Origin: Vitis vinifera
Taxonomy: Eukaryota; Streptophyta; Magnoliopsida; Vitales; Vitaceae
Assembly (NCBI RefSeq): GCF_030704535.1
Contig: NC_081822.1
Span: forward strand, 8,226,501-8,290,500
Direction: 5' to 3'
Length of the DNA: 64,000 nucleotides
Both the position numbers and the translations under genes were made by a program. The notes beneath the pieces were generated by a model, which searched no databases, was not told the origin of the DNA, and saw only the letters and a program-made list of their open reading frames with translations. This document shows positions 48,601 through 60,030 of the stretch, piece after piece; the stretch's first letter is position 1; the number at the start of each line of letters is the position of its first letter.

Positions 48601-51600
48601 CCAGTTGTTGTGATGCTTCAGGAAACAAAAAGAGAAATTTGGGATAGGAGGTTTAAGAGTAGTGTTTGGAAGGGAAGAAGCATAGAGTGGGCTACTCTTC
48701 CTGCTTGTGGGGCTTCAAGGGGGATTGTGATTATGTAGGATTCAAATAAGTTAAAGTGTACAAAGAAGGTGTTAGGGTCTTTCTTTGTAACTGTAAAGTT
48801 GAATTCTGGTGAGGAAGGGTCCTTTTGGTTAACTTCAGTGTATGGCCCGAATAAGCCTTTGTGGAGGAGGGATTTTTGGTTGGAGCTTCAAGACCTGTAT
48901 GGTCTGACTTTCCCAATGTGGTGTGTAGGAGGGGACTCTAATGTAATTAGGAGGATCTCTGAGAAACTGGGTGATTCTAGGTTAACATTCAACATCAGGT
49001 GTTTTGACGAGTTTATAAGGGAGAGTGGTTTGTTGGATCCCCCTCTAAGAAATATGACTTTTACTTGGTCAAACATGCAAGTTGCTCCTATTTGCAAGAG
49101 GTTGGATAGGTTTTTGTTTTCTTTTGAGTGGTTTCTCTCAAAGTCTTCAAGAAGGCTTCCTAGATGGACCTTAGATCATAGCCCAATTTGTTTGGAAACT
49201 AATCCTTTAAAATGGGGTCCAACTCCTTTTAGGTTTGAGAATATGTGGTTGCTCCATCCTGAGTTTAAGGAGAATTTTAGTGATTGGTGGCAAGAGTGTA
49301 CGGTTGAAGGTTGGGAAGGTCACAAGTTTCATGAGGAAATTAAAGTTTGTTAAATCAAAATTGAAAGACTGGAATAAAGTGGCCTTTGGAAATTTAAGAG
49401 AGGAAAATTTTCATTCTTTCAAACTTAGGTAGAATTGATCTAATTGAACAAGAAAGGAACTTGAATCTTGATTTGTTATCAGAAAGGACCTTAACAAGAA
49501 GGGAGTTAGAAGATTTGTTATTAAAGGAAGAGGTTCATTGGAGACAAAAATCTAGGGTCAAGTGGATAAAAGAAGGGGATTGCAATTCTAAGTTCTTTCA
49601 TAGAATGGCCAATGGAAGGCGAAGCAAGAAGTTCATTAAGTCTTTGATCTTTGAAAAGGGGGTGACTTTAAGCAACATTGAGATTATCTCAGAGGAGATT
49701 GTAAATTTCTTTGGGAAACTCTACTCCAAACACGAATGTGCTTCCTGGAGGGTTGAAGGGTTAAATTGGGTCCCTATTTCTAGAGAGAGTGCAATTTGGC
49801 TGGACAAGCCTTTTTCTGAAGAGAAGGTACGATTGGCAGTTTTCCAATTGAATAAGGAAAAGGCCTCTGGTCCTGATGGTTTTATTATTGCAGTATATCA
49901 AGAGTGTTGGGATGTGATCAAAGAGGACCTCATGAGGGTGTTTCTAGAGTTCCACACCAATGGGATAATAAATCAAAGTACAAATGCGACCTTCATTGCT
50001 CTGGTGCTTAAGAAAAGCCAAACCTTTAAAATTTTAGATTTTAGACCTATTAATTTGGTTACAAGTTTGTATAAGATAATTGTTGAGGTCTTATCAGGGC
50101 GTTTACACAAAGTCCTCCATGAAACAATCTTTGGCTCTCAAGGAGCCTTTGTTGAAGGGAGACACATACTGGATGTTGTGTTGATAGCCAATGAAGTGGT
50201 GGATGAGAAAAGAAGGTCAGGAGAGGAAGAGGTGGTCTTCAAAATCGATTTTGAGAAGGCCTATGATCATGTGGATTGAGGCTTTTTAGATCATGTGCTA
50301 GAAAGGAAGGGATTCAACCCAAAATGGAGATCTTGGATGAAGGGTTGTTTGTCTTCATCAAGTTTCGCAATCCTAGTTAATGGGAATGTAAAGGGTTGGG
50401 TTAAAGGTTTGAGACAAGGAGACCCCCTTTCTTCTTTCCTTTCTACTTTAGTAGCAGATATTCTAAGTAGGTTGATGATCAAAGCAAAGGAAACTAGGAT
50501 AACTGAGGGCTTCTTTGTGGGAAGGGATAAGACTATAATGTCTTTGCTACAGTTTGCAGATGACACCATCTTTTTCTTTAAAGCCTCTCTGGAACATCTT
50601 CAAAACCTCAAGCTTATCCTTTTGGTTTTTAGGCAAGTATCAAGATTAAAAATCAACTTAGAAAAAAGCACCATTTCAGGTATTAATACAAGGCAGGAGT
50701 TGTTGTCTAGTTTGGCCTCCGTTTTTTATTGCAGAGTGTCAAAGTGGCCTTTGTCTCATTTAGGTCTTCCATTGGGAGGGAACCCAAAGACAATAGGCTT
50801 TTGGGATCCGGTGGTTGAGAGAATATCGAGGAAGTTGGATGGTTGGAAAAAGGCCTTTTAGTCTTTGGGAGAGAGGATTACTTTAATTCAGTCAAGTCTA
50901 TCTCACATCCCTAGCTACTTCCTCTCCCTCTTCAAAATCCCAGTATCAATAGCCTCAAAGATTCAAAAACTGCAAAGGGATTTTCTTTGGTCTGGGCCGG
51001 GGGAAGGGAAGAAAGATCATCTTATCAGATGGGATGTTGTTTGTAGGCCAAAGGAGTTGGGAGGTTTGGGTTTCAGGAAGATTTCTTTGAGAAATATTGC
51101 TCTCTTAAGGAAATGGCTTTGGAGGTTCCCTAGAGAAAGGAATGGTCTTTGGCATAAGGTTATTGCGAATATTTATGGGACACATCCTAATGGATGGGGT
51201 GCCAACATGGTGGTTAGATGGTCACACAGATGTCCTTGGGAGGTTATTGCTCAAGTTTTCCAGGATTTCTCCCCTTTTGTCTGTCTAGTGGTGGGGAATG
51301 GGGAAAGAATCCGTTTTTGGGAAGATCTTTGGTGGGGTAACCAAACTTTGTGCTCTCAATTTGCTGGTCTTTATAGAGTTATTTCCGTGAAAAACCTCAC
51401 TATCTCAAATGTCTTTGGCAATTCCTTTCCATTGTCTTGGAATTTTAATTTTCGTCGTAATCTTACTGATACAAAAATTGATCTCCTTCAAAGAATCATG
51501 TTCTCCCTTAGTTCAGTATTTTTCTCTCCTTTGGCAAATTCAAGAGCTTGGTCTTTGTCATCATCAGGCTTGTTTTCAGTTAAATTTTTTTCTTAGCCTT

Positions 51601-54600
51601 GTAAAAAGTCTCAAATCCTATCTTGTTCCTTCCGGCCAAGTTTTTGTGGAGTTCAAAAGTCCCCTCAAAGGTTAAGGCCCCCGCTTGGTTAGTAGTACAT
51701 GGAAAGGTAAACACCAATGATAAGTTGCACAATTGAGAAGACCCTACAAATCCCTTTGTCCTCAATGGTGCATTCTTTGCAAAGGAAATGGAGAATCGAT
51801 CGACCACCTTTTTCTTCATTGACCTGTTACCATTGGACTCTGGCACAAGTTGTTCAATCTAACAGGGTTGGCTTGGGTCCCTCCAAGGAGTATTGTGGAC
51901 ATGATGGTTATTGCTTTTAAAGGTTTGAGGAATTCATTAAGAGGCAAGACACTTTGGCAAATCGCTTGCCTCACTTTGTTATGGTTGGTGTGGCAAGAGA
52001 AAAACAATAGGATCTTTTAGGATAAGGGGAGAACGGAAAATATGTTATGGGACTTGCTTCTTTTTTTTTCCTCTCTTTAGGCCTCTTGTACTGCAGCTTT
52101 TAACAGAGTTCTTCTTAGTGTTTTACATCTCAACTGGACTGCAATTTGCGTTTCAAAAGTTTGAGAATATTGAGGTTGTCTTTGTATTTAGTTTTCTAAA
52201 GTTTGGTGTTTTCTCTTTTGTTCAATTTTTGTTTTTGTGGGAAGGACCTCTCATCCTTCGCTTGTTTCTTCTCTTTCTCTTGTATCTCTTCCTTCTCTTG
52301 TATCTTTTCTTCTTTTAATATATTTTTCTTCGTTTCTGATCCAAAAAAAAAAAAAAAGTTATATTCTCCTTAACAAGAAAAAAAAAAGGGGGGGCAAAAA
52401 GTAGACTTCAAAGCAAAATGAGTTGATGGATGTTCTATTTCTCATATGCAATTCATAATTTCGCCTAAAACTGGATCAAAAAGGAACAAGGGATGCCCCT
52501 TATAAATGAATAAGCATGCATAATGTATTTGTTGGCAATTCGATAACAAGTTTCAATATAAGCATTAGTATACACACTATATATACATGAGTCTACCTGA
52601 TCAATTAGAAAGACATTCCCAGGTTTGGTTTCAAAATTTGATCAAGATCCATTGAAGATAAAGCTTATTTTCAAGGAAACCAAAAGTTAACAATGTATTA
52701 ATATAATTTAACTTCAAACTCACAGAAAACTGGAATGAGTGCCTAGGAGTCTTTTGTGCTTTTTGTTTCTTTGTGTTAAGCTTTCAAGAAGTGTCAAAAT
52801 TGTCTAGAAGTTGGGTGAACTTTGTGACATCCCACATCGGATAGGGGGGAAAGTTCATAACACTATATAAGTATAGACTCTTCTTAACCCTATAGACGCA
52901 TTTTAAAGCCGTGAGAATTTCTTTGGACCTAGAGCGGACAATATCTGCACAGTTGGATGCAGATCATTACAAATGGTATCAGAGTCGATCACCTACCGCG
53001 ATGTGGGCATTTGTTTGGAGGGTTTGTCTATTTAGCCCCGCAATCCTGCGGGACACAACGAGGACGTTATAGGGGTGTTTGTGACGTCCTACATCAGATA
53101 GGGGGGAAGTTTCTGGCGTTATATAAGTATGGACTCCTCTTAATCTTGTAAAAGCATTTTAAAGTCATAAAAGCCCCTTTAGACCCAAAACAAACAATAT
53201 TTACACAGTTGGGAGCAGATCGTTACAAACTTAGAGTCCAAGATAAAAGTTAAAAAAAGTTTGCTCAAAATGTAAGGCAGTGTATAAACCACCCAGTGGA
53301 TTCTGCACCCTACGAGATGGTTTTTGGGAAGTATAAAAAAGGCCTAGCCTTTTCTCTTGCATGAGGTGCTGAGTGGAAAAATATCAGTATGTTTCCACTA
53401 TGGTGGGGCAGGGGGGTTGGTGGAGGCAGGTTTGAGACAATAGGACAGTTGCGGCAAAGCACCTAGTGCTTTTAGAACATCCCGGCAGTTTTGGGCTTCA
53501 AGAGTAAACCACCCTAAGCAGTTTTTCCACCCATGTGGATTTTGCACAGAACTGACTTTGTTCCAGCTGCAAAAAATGCTAAGTGGTTTTTCTGCCGAAG
53601 GCAGAGCAGTTTTATTTGAAAAATGTGGGAAAATAAAATTTGATTAATTTCAGCATGGGACTTCCATTTTGGGTTTTCAGATTTCCAATTATGTTGTGCC
53701 CCATTTTTCTTTCTCATCTCCCATAGCTTTACTTTTAGAGTATTGAGAGAGAACACTTGATAGAATTTCAAATTGTTCACAGTTGAAAGACATTGAGTTT
53801 CTTCATAGAAATAGAACTTGGGGTTTGAGAAAGAATCAACCAAGTTTTGTGAGTGGTTTAAGTGATTTCATCTCAGATTTAAATTTGCATTGGATTTGAC
53901 TTTGTGATCCCAGTTCACCATTGAAAAAGTTTATAAGCATTTGGAGATTTTGATCTGAAGCTTGTGTGTGATTGATTGATTGGCTTCATCACAGTTCATA
54001 TTTGCATTTATTGAAACATAGATTTAGAGTCATCTATGGGAGATTGAAGATTTGAATTCAAAGTGATTTTGAATGAACTTGTAGCAAAGAAATCTGCTTC
54101 CTGTGTTTAAGATCTGATCCAGTGAGATTCCAGTGACTGAATTGTGTTCAATCTGAGTTTGTTGGAACTCTGAAGGAAGATCAAAGGTTGAAGAAATGGA
54201 GATGTAGCTTTGACTACTTTGATCAGACATTAAGGTTGAAAAAAATATTAGTTAGGGGCTTAGTAGTACCTTGGTGAGAGATCAAGGTGCAATCCAGAAA
54301 TCCCCACAGGAAAGTGAATACCCTATTGAGGACTATAAGGTTGAATAACTTTTTTTTTTTGATAAGTAACTATAAGGTTGAATAGGTAAAATACACAGAG
54401 GAGACAGGATTAGAATAATCAGGAAGTGATTGGGTAGACTCAAGTTCAGCCAACAGGCTTTGTGATCGATCATTCTACAATGGATTGTCTGTTAACTGGG
54501 ATGGATCATGAGGTTTCCATGTAAATGTTATGTATCTCATGGTTTGGATGTTATCCTTTCCTTTATCTGCTGTATAGTAACAGCCTTTTTTCTTCATGGC

Positions 54601-55005
54601 AAGCTAAGATGCATTAAAAAGCACTTAAGAAATTGAATATTCACACATTTGACAGTATACTCAACCATTTGGAATTAGTATTGGTGAATTCAGAAAAATT
54701 GAATGATAGGTTAATTGAAGTAGAATCTGAAAATCATTCATCACTTGTTGAGAATCCATAAAGTGAGATAATTCAGCACTTCAACACTACCGTAACAAAT
54801 GTTCAATTGCAAAGTAACTAAGTGACTAACAGTGGTTTGACCAACAAATCAAAGAATCCTATTAGGGCATTATGCAAACAACAAACTCACCATAATGCAA
54901 TCCAGTCCACATCCAATTTTATCTTCCGAATGTGGATGGTAAATGAGAAGCTTCTCCACCACAGCTTTCTCATCTTCAGCGGTTAGACGTTCCCCATCCA
55001 TGTAC
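42683..55005 (-). CDS. DCL-family (DUF3223) protein, last two exons
   Basis: Exon 54891-55005 ends in phase 0 at GTGAGT and joins exon 42683-42853, which begins after an AAG acceptor. The joined reading (RYMDGERLTAEDEKAVVEK ... YHPHSEDKIGCGLDCIM, then VDRHPQFRHSRCLFVVRTDG ... FSYQKCLRAYIRDKYPSHAD) is the conserved C-terminal domain of plant DCL (defective chloroplasts and leaves) homologues. These are small plastid or mitochondrial proteins needed for organelle ribosomal RNA maturation and chloroplast development. The domain is complete to its stop codon, with no frameshift. The exon at 54891 starts in the middle of a codon, so at least one earlier exon, with the targeting peptide, must exist. 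It was not found between 55006 and 64000 and probably lies beyond the window. The intron between the two exons is 12,037 bp and filled with transposons. Whether the gene is still correctly spliced cannot be told from sequence alone. Confidence 0.85.
44572..45584. mobile_element. Possible hAT-like element in DCL intron
   Basis: The ends TTGTGGCTGCAACTTGGGGA and (reverse complement of the right end) AGGGATGCAATTCAGGAAGG resemble degenerate hAT termini. The flanks CAGTCCTG (44564-44571) and AAGTCCTG (45585-45592) agree at 7 of 8 bases, as for an aged 8-bp duplication. A roughly 50-bp direct duplication (about 44756-44800 and 44807-44850) lies inside. No transposase is seen. Confidence 0.5.
46201..48493 (+). 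pseudogene. LINE ORF1 (DUF4283 type), broken
   Basis: The frame opens at the ATG at 46201 (MAKFFEVEKKAFQVKFEG) and meets a stop at about 46292. Related sequence continues in another frame to 46721 and again at 46763-47296 with the DUF4283-like region (WSIFLRRWSPRENTVVFGK, WLELRGLPFHLW), a nucleic-acid-binding fold found in plant LINE ORF1 proteins. The C-terminal part, low in recognisable motifs, is the 351-codon frame ending at 48493. At least two breaks separate the parts, so no intact ORF1 protein can be made. Confidence 0.75.
48530..52020 (+). pseudogene. LINE ORF2 endonuclease-reverse transcriptase, broken
   Basis: The start ATG at 48530 is followed by ILSWNTRGLGS, an APE-type endonuclease opening, and a stop after 19 codons. 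The endonuclease continues in other frames (LQETKRE, SVYGPN, GGDSNVI, LDHSPI) to about 49350. The reverse transcriptase runs 49461-50860 with NKEKASGPDGF, IDFEKAYDHVD, LRQGDPLS and the catalytic QFADDTIFF. In-frame stops occur at 50277-50279 and about 50859. The thumb and zinc-binding region (DFLWSGPGEGKKDHLIRWD) follow to 51600, and fragments of the terminal domain extend to about 52020. Several stops sit where tryptophan is expected, consistent with decay by C-to-T or G-to-A change at methylated sites. The product is certainly non-functional. Confidence 0.88.
52823..53227 (+). mobile_element. TRIM (terminal-repeat retrotransposon in miniature)
   Basis: Two direct repeats of about 149 and 148 bp (52823-52971 and 53080-53227), both starting TGTGACrTCC and ending TTACA, lie on either side of a 108-bp core. 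Two bases after the first repeat comes TGGTATCAGAG (52974-52984), the primer-binding site for initiator methionine tRNA. A perfect 5-bp duplication AACTT flanks the element (52818-52822 and 53228-53232). Each repeat carries a TATATAAGTA TATA-like motif. No protein is encoded, as in all TRIMs, and the repeats have drifted to roughly 75-80% identity by eye, so the insertion is old. Confidence 0.92.
54332..54384 (-). mobile_element. Extremely 5'-truncated LINE insertion with 16-bp target duplication
   Basis: The 16-mer ACTATAAGGTTGAATA occurs at 54332-54347 and again at 54369-54384. The 21 bases between read, on the minus strand, TACTTATC followed by a run of A, which is the usual 3' end of plant LINEs. 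It is therefore an insertion of only a LINE tail. Confidence 0.8.
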
Positions 55006-58000
55006 CTGACAGCAAGAAAATCAGTCAAATAAAGGAGAAGCCTCAGACAATCCCCACAATTTGAGTAGACATAGTCCAGACATTCCGATACAACTTGAGC
55101 TGTGAATATGGTTATCTTCTAGAACAATATCATATGTGAAATAATTAAAAACACAGCTCCTTGTATGGCAGAAAAACCCATTCCTAGCACTGGATTCATT
55201 GACCAGTTTTTGTTCACACACCACATTCAACCTTGACCAATTGCAATTTCCATTACCATCAATAAGTTGCCATGGCTCAAACAACTAATTTCCCATCTCC
55301 ACAAATATAGAAAAACAGCTTTTTGTTCAAAATTTTCTGTCCATAGATCACATAACTATTTTCAATAAGTTATGCATATAGATTCATTCAAATAATATTG
55401 CCAACTCCCAATTATAATCAAGGATGAAAATATTGGCTTTTACACAAATATTAGTAATGGGATTTTATGGATATATTGGGAAATATCAATGAGATAGAAA
55501 TTGATCAAAACTCATAAAAATGTTGGGAAAAACTTTAAAAAAAATGAAAGAAACAATAATACACATATTGAAGTTGTTTTGTTGAAGAAAGTGATATACA
55601 CATATAAGACAATTTGTTACATTCATCAATAATATTTAGTATTTGAAAATACATATTATATAGGTTTATCTAATTTGAATGCATTTAACAATACAAAAAA
55701 AATGAAGATATATGTATGATTTTTTTTTAAATTTACTTGTAAAATTATATTTTTGATATATTTAATTAATGTACAAAACATATAAAGAAAAATTCATTAA
55801 AAAAATTGAGAATGATTTTTATATTTTTAACAATAAGTTAAATAGAATTTGAATATAATATTTAAATTATTTATTAAAATTTTATTTTAACATTTTGTAT
55901 TTTGTATGAATTTATTGAAAAGTATATTTATTTAATTCTTTCTTTTTAAATGAAAGTAAGATATATATATACATATACATATATATATAACTTAGCCTAG
56001 TTGGTCAAGTGCCTCCTAGTGTATGGATGAGGTTAGTTAGTGGTTCAATTCTACTGTATGGCTGAGGTTAGCGGTTCAATTCCAACTCTCCTAAAAAAAT
56101 TTTGAAATCCGATTTATCCCATAATACCAGGAATATCGGAATTTATCCACAACAAAATCCAGCAATAGGCAATAACAAATATTTCCCTGGAATTTTGATG
56201 AAAAATCGGTATAATTTCATCCATGGTTATAACCAATATGTTATGAAAGTATGAGACAAGCATCATGATTCATGTGTAAACATTTCAATAGACAAAAAAC
56301 AAAATGTGTCTTCAAAGATACAGATGACAACATTCAGAATCCACTGACATATTGGGGCAGCAATCAAAAACATTCTATAAAGATATGACTCTGCAAAAAA
56401 CTCGAAAATAATATAGATTCAGGTTACTTAAGATTTAAAGCTACTGAAGCTACCACTTCTTTCAATTCTTCTCTTCTACAATTTGAAATGACAAACTTTT
56501 GAGTCCATAATATAAACTAAAATAACTGTCACTTGAAAAGCTTGCCTCTGGATCAAGTACTTGACCAAAACATATCTGAGAACCTTTACTTTTATATTGA
56601 ATTATGCCAGGCACATAACAAGTGTACTGTGTTGACCGCCAGCTCCCAGAAATCTGGAACCAAACAACCCCATGCCAGTAAAACTTGTTGCCATGGTGCC
56701 TTTCTGAAGACTAATAGCTGTGCATGTAGGTAAGAAGCACAATCAAGTAGGCCCCAGAGGCCTTGCCTAGGTAGTAAACAACCCAAGCAGGAGCCCAGAT
56801 GTGGTGCCTGAAGCTCAAGAAGACACCACAGGCTTATGAGCCCGCATTATCCATCGACTCAAATAGCGACACATATTACATATAGAGAAAAGGGAGACAC
56901 TCAACAAAATTTGTCCCAAGTCCTAACTTCCCTAGAAATGAGGAAAAAAACGATCTCCTTATATTGATTTACCTAAAATTTTCCAAGATAAGCACAATTT
57001 CCCAAATCAATGACACCAATGGAGACACATCATGAACAAAATGCAAGGCACCCCTCTTTGGTAAAGAGTTCTAATCACTGGAACATCCCCACAAGAAAAA
57101 GGAAATTTCAAAAAAAATTCTTCAAAGAACAAAGGGAGACCCTATAAAGGAGAAAACTTCGGTTCTCTTTTTGAGAGCATTCATAATCAGGTCAATGCTT
57201 CCTCAAAGAAAGTAGGAACTGATGCTTTTGATTTCTATAAGAGAAGGAACCTGAGAGGTAAGGGTGCATGAAATAAAAAATTGAGGTTCACCGACTTAGG
57301 CAGTCAACAGGGCAATCAATTGGTCCAATTTGGTTGAACCCCTTTTCTGTGTTGTACTTGGCAGTGGCTATCAGCTAACCAACTGATTAACCAGTTGTCT
57401 CCCAGCAGTCACCTGCAACATGTATTAAATGCTAACAACTAGTTGAGTGATCAGTCGAACTGTTGATCAATTGAGTGAGAATTTGTGTCTAATGGGTATA
57501 TTGTGCAAAAATCTCATAGTTGAAGTTCCTAATCTTCATTTATTAATAACCTATTGTGTAGTGATTCAACCTTGATCTTCAATACACTTTTGGTGCAATT
57601 ACTCCTAACTTGAAAATCTCAATCTCAATGACCATTTGTAACTAATTGTGTAGGGGCCATCCAAAACAACGATTTTTAGCAGCTGAAGAAAAGAAAGAAA
57701 CTTCATAGAAGTCAAAATATGAAGAAATAGATATGCCTAGATACTTTATTCTATGGATGAAGGATCTAGATCTAATTGATAGAGTGAGGCTAGCTATGAT
57801 CTCCATTGTAATCAATTTGCAAAGTTAGTTCTTGTATTTTATTTAAAGACACGTTTATTGCACTTGTCCAAGAGAGTGTGGGGGTATTGGGAAGAACACT
57901 TAAAGCATTGTAAAGGTTTGTTGGTACCTAAAAACCAAGCATATATTGAACAAGTTCTTAGTTTATAGGATCTTTGTATAGTGGAGCTATCTCAAGGCTT

Positions 58001-58390
58001 AAATTAAAGCTTGAGGACCATTGATGTATTGCTAGTTGGTGTTGAACCATGTACATTAGAGTTTGCATCTTCTTCTCTATCTCTTTCTATCTTTTTGATA
58101 GATAAATCATCTATCTCTTTCTATCTTGATTATTACTTATATCATCATTCTCATTCATAATCTTATAACTCAGCAAAAATTTGAACAAGAGACCATCACC
58201 CAATTCACATCCTCCTCCTCCCCACCTTAACAAAAAAAATCCCTTCTCTTGGCTGATCACCCTAGGTTTGCTGGTGATTAACTTCGCACATCTTAGGGTC
58301 TCTACACATCTTAGGGTCTCTACACATCTAGAGGGTCATAGAGGAGATTTAAACACACTCATTTTGAGGCTTTTTCTTGTCCTAAGGCCC
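55006..58390. other. Probable first intron of DCL-family gene or flank; decayed repeats
   Basis: No exon of the DCL-family gene was recognised here. The sequence includes a SINE-like head near 55993, AT-rich repeat DNA (55430-55980), and a stretch at 57290-58150 that resembles a degraded LTR. An 18-bp tandem repeat (CACATCTTAGGGTCTCTA, about two and a half copies) lies at 58288-58330. Short open frames are not convincing. Confidence 0.4.
55993..56083 (+). mobile_element. tRNA-derived SINE-like head with duplicated B box
   Basis: TAGCCTAGTTGG at 55993-56004 matches the A box of a tRNA-type polymerase III promoter. GGTTCAATTCT at 56042-56052 and GGTTCAATTCC at 56073-56083 match the B box, with the first at tRNA-like spacing. 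A segment of about 31 bases that includes the B box is duplicated. No cloverleaf tRNA can be folded, so this is a SINE or tRNA relic rather than a tRNA gene. Confidence 0.45.
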
Positions 58391-60030
58391 TTTTTTTTTT
58401 TTTGTTTTTGATAGGCAACCAAGAATATATTAAAGACGTCAAACAAAAAGAGGGGGGTACACCCCAAGTACATAAGAGGTATACAAAGAATGCCAAAAAA
58501 ACTCAAACAAGCACACAAAACAACCTCTCATTAACTAACAATCAGCCAATCAATAAAATTTAACAAGGAAACAGGACCATCTTGTATATGTTGGCAAGTC
58601 CAATGGAAAGGGCTTCAAATAAGAGTCTTATAGTGATTAATCTAAGCGTTGAATTCTATCAAAGTATCTTCAATTCCTCTTTTGTCAGAGAATCCAAAAC
58701 AAGCAAAGCGGGACTGTCCTCCAAATATTTTGCTATTTTTGCTAACAAAACTCTCATGACATCCCTTTAACAAATCTTTCACAAAAAAATGGAGCACCTA
58801 AGAAAAACCAAAGAGGGAAAACAACAAATGTCAAAGACCGCTTGCCTTTCCACAATGGATTAACAAGTAATTAGTTGATTCTTCTAAACTCATACGTAAA
58901 TAACAATGGTTAGCTAACACTCATCCTCTTCTCTTAAGCTGATCTAAAGGTTAGGAACCTTTCCCAAACAGCCCCCCAAGCAAAACAAAAAACAAAAAAA
59001 AAAAAAAAAAACACTTCTAAAGGTGCCCAATAGCCTCACACTAGCTTTAAGGGAAAAGAATTCCTTAATCTGACTCTAATGAAGAATAGAAAGATTTCAC
59101 CAAGACTTTCCCACTTTTCTTAATCTTCCAAATCAGCTTATTGTCATCCTCATTGCACTTCCCATGCACTTGAGGCCTCCTAAGTGACTCCTCAATGCTA
59201 TGTAGCTCCTAATATTGAAACTGCCTCAAGAAACCCAAGTTCCACACAATTTGCCCACTAATAACCTCCCAAGCATTCACCACCCAAACCTCTTTATTAG
59301 AAGAAAAAAAGAAAAAAAGCAAAAATAGTCCTTTAAAGGAGCATCCCCACACCAAACATCAACCCAAAATTTTGTTCTTCCATTGCCAACTGTAAAACTT
59401 GTTCTGGCCTTAAAGGCTTCCCAACCTCCTTTTATCCTTCCACTAGCCAACACCATAATCCTCCCTTCCTACAAGATAATACCATCCTCCAAGTTCTTCC
59501 CCAAACTTTCCCACTATAACTCATATTCAAAGGAACTCCCTTTCCAACACCATTTTCCAAACAAGGCTTTATTAAAAGAGGACATGACCCTAATACCTAG
59601 CCCTTCCAACTTCTTGTATTTGAAAATGGAATACCACTCAACTAAGTGAGGCCTTTGCTCAAAGGCCCCTCTTCCCCACAAGAAGTCCCTTTGAATTTTT
59701 TCCAACCTTAAAACCACCATTTTAGGAATGACAAGAAGAGACATAAAATAGATAGGCAAGCTGCAGAGAGTACTTTTAAACAAATGAGTCTACCCTTTGA
59801 AACGTATTGTCTTTTGACTCTTTTCCAAAAGGCTAACCTTTTATGGAACCTCTTCTCAACCACATCCCACACAAAAGGGGACTTGAATGGATCACCCAAA
59901 GGCAAGCCTAAATAAGTAGTTGGAACCTTCCGCGCTTTGGAACCCAACAAAGAGGCAAGCTTCACCACACATTCAAGATGATTGTTGTTGGAACTATCAC
60001 CCAATGTTGGCATTGAAGATGCCAAAGAAG
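58391..60030 (-). mobile_element. 5'-truncated LINE, minus strand, inactive
   Basis: The minus strand ends in a poly(A) (T-run at 58391-58404 on plus) preceded by TTGGTTGCCTATC, a typical plant LINE tail. Upstream on that strand, reverse-transcriptase thumb sequence is readable: TTYLGLPLGDPFKSPFVW with KRFHKRLAFWKR (59708-60025), then KIQRDFLWGRGAFEQRP (59514-59783), in different frames. Everything 5' of the late RT domain is missing. No target duplication was found. It is a different insertion from the one at 46-52 kb. Confidence 0.8.

Larger units (their letters stand above)
45983..52357 (+). mobile_element. Near full-length L1-type LINE, inactivated
   Basis: This plus-strand non-LTR retrotransposon carries ORF1, then endonuclease and reverse transcriptase, and ends in a 15-base poly(A) at 52343-52357. 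A possible target duplication AGTTATATT (with GTTATATT at 45975-45982 and 52358-52365) would place its 5' end at about 45983. Before ORF1 (46000-46130) there is a piece that itself encodes a LINE zinc-finger segment (WNSWAPKRVKFFAWEATWGR), so the 5' end may be composite. Both ORFs carry stops and frameshifts. It lies in antisense inside the DCL-family intron. Confidence 0.85.
42854..54890 (-). other. 12-kb intron of the DCL-family gene
   Basis: Bounded on the minus strand by GTGAGT (54885-54890) and an AAG acceptor (42854-42856). It contains a hAT-like element (44572-45584), a near full-length LINE in antisense (45983-52357), a TRIM (52823-53227) and a 21-bp LINE-tail insertion (54348-54368). 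Without these inserts about 4.5 kb would remain. The stretches 42.9-44.5 and 53.2-54.3 kb show no genes. At 53270-53580 short motifs (CACCCAGTGG, GTTTTTC) recur and look like decayed repeat DNA. Confidence 0.8.

Noticed and set aside
58336-58518. 60-residue minus-strand open frame
   Set aside because: Lies across the poly(A) tail of the truncated LINE; not a gene.
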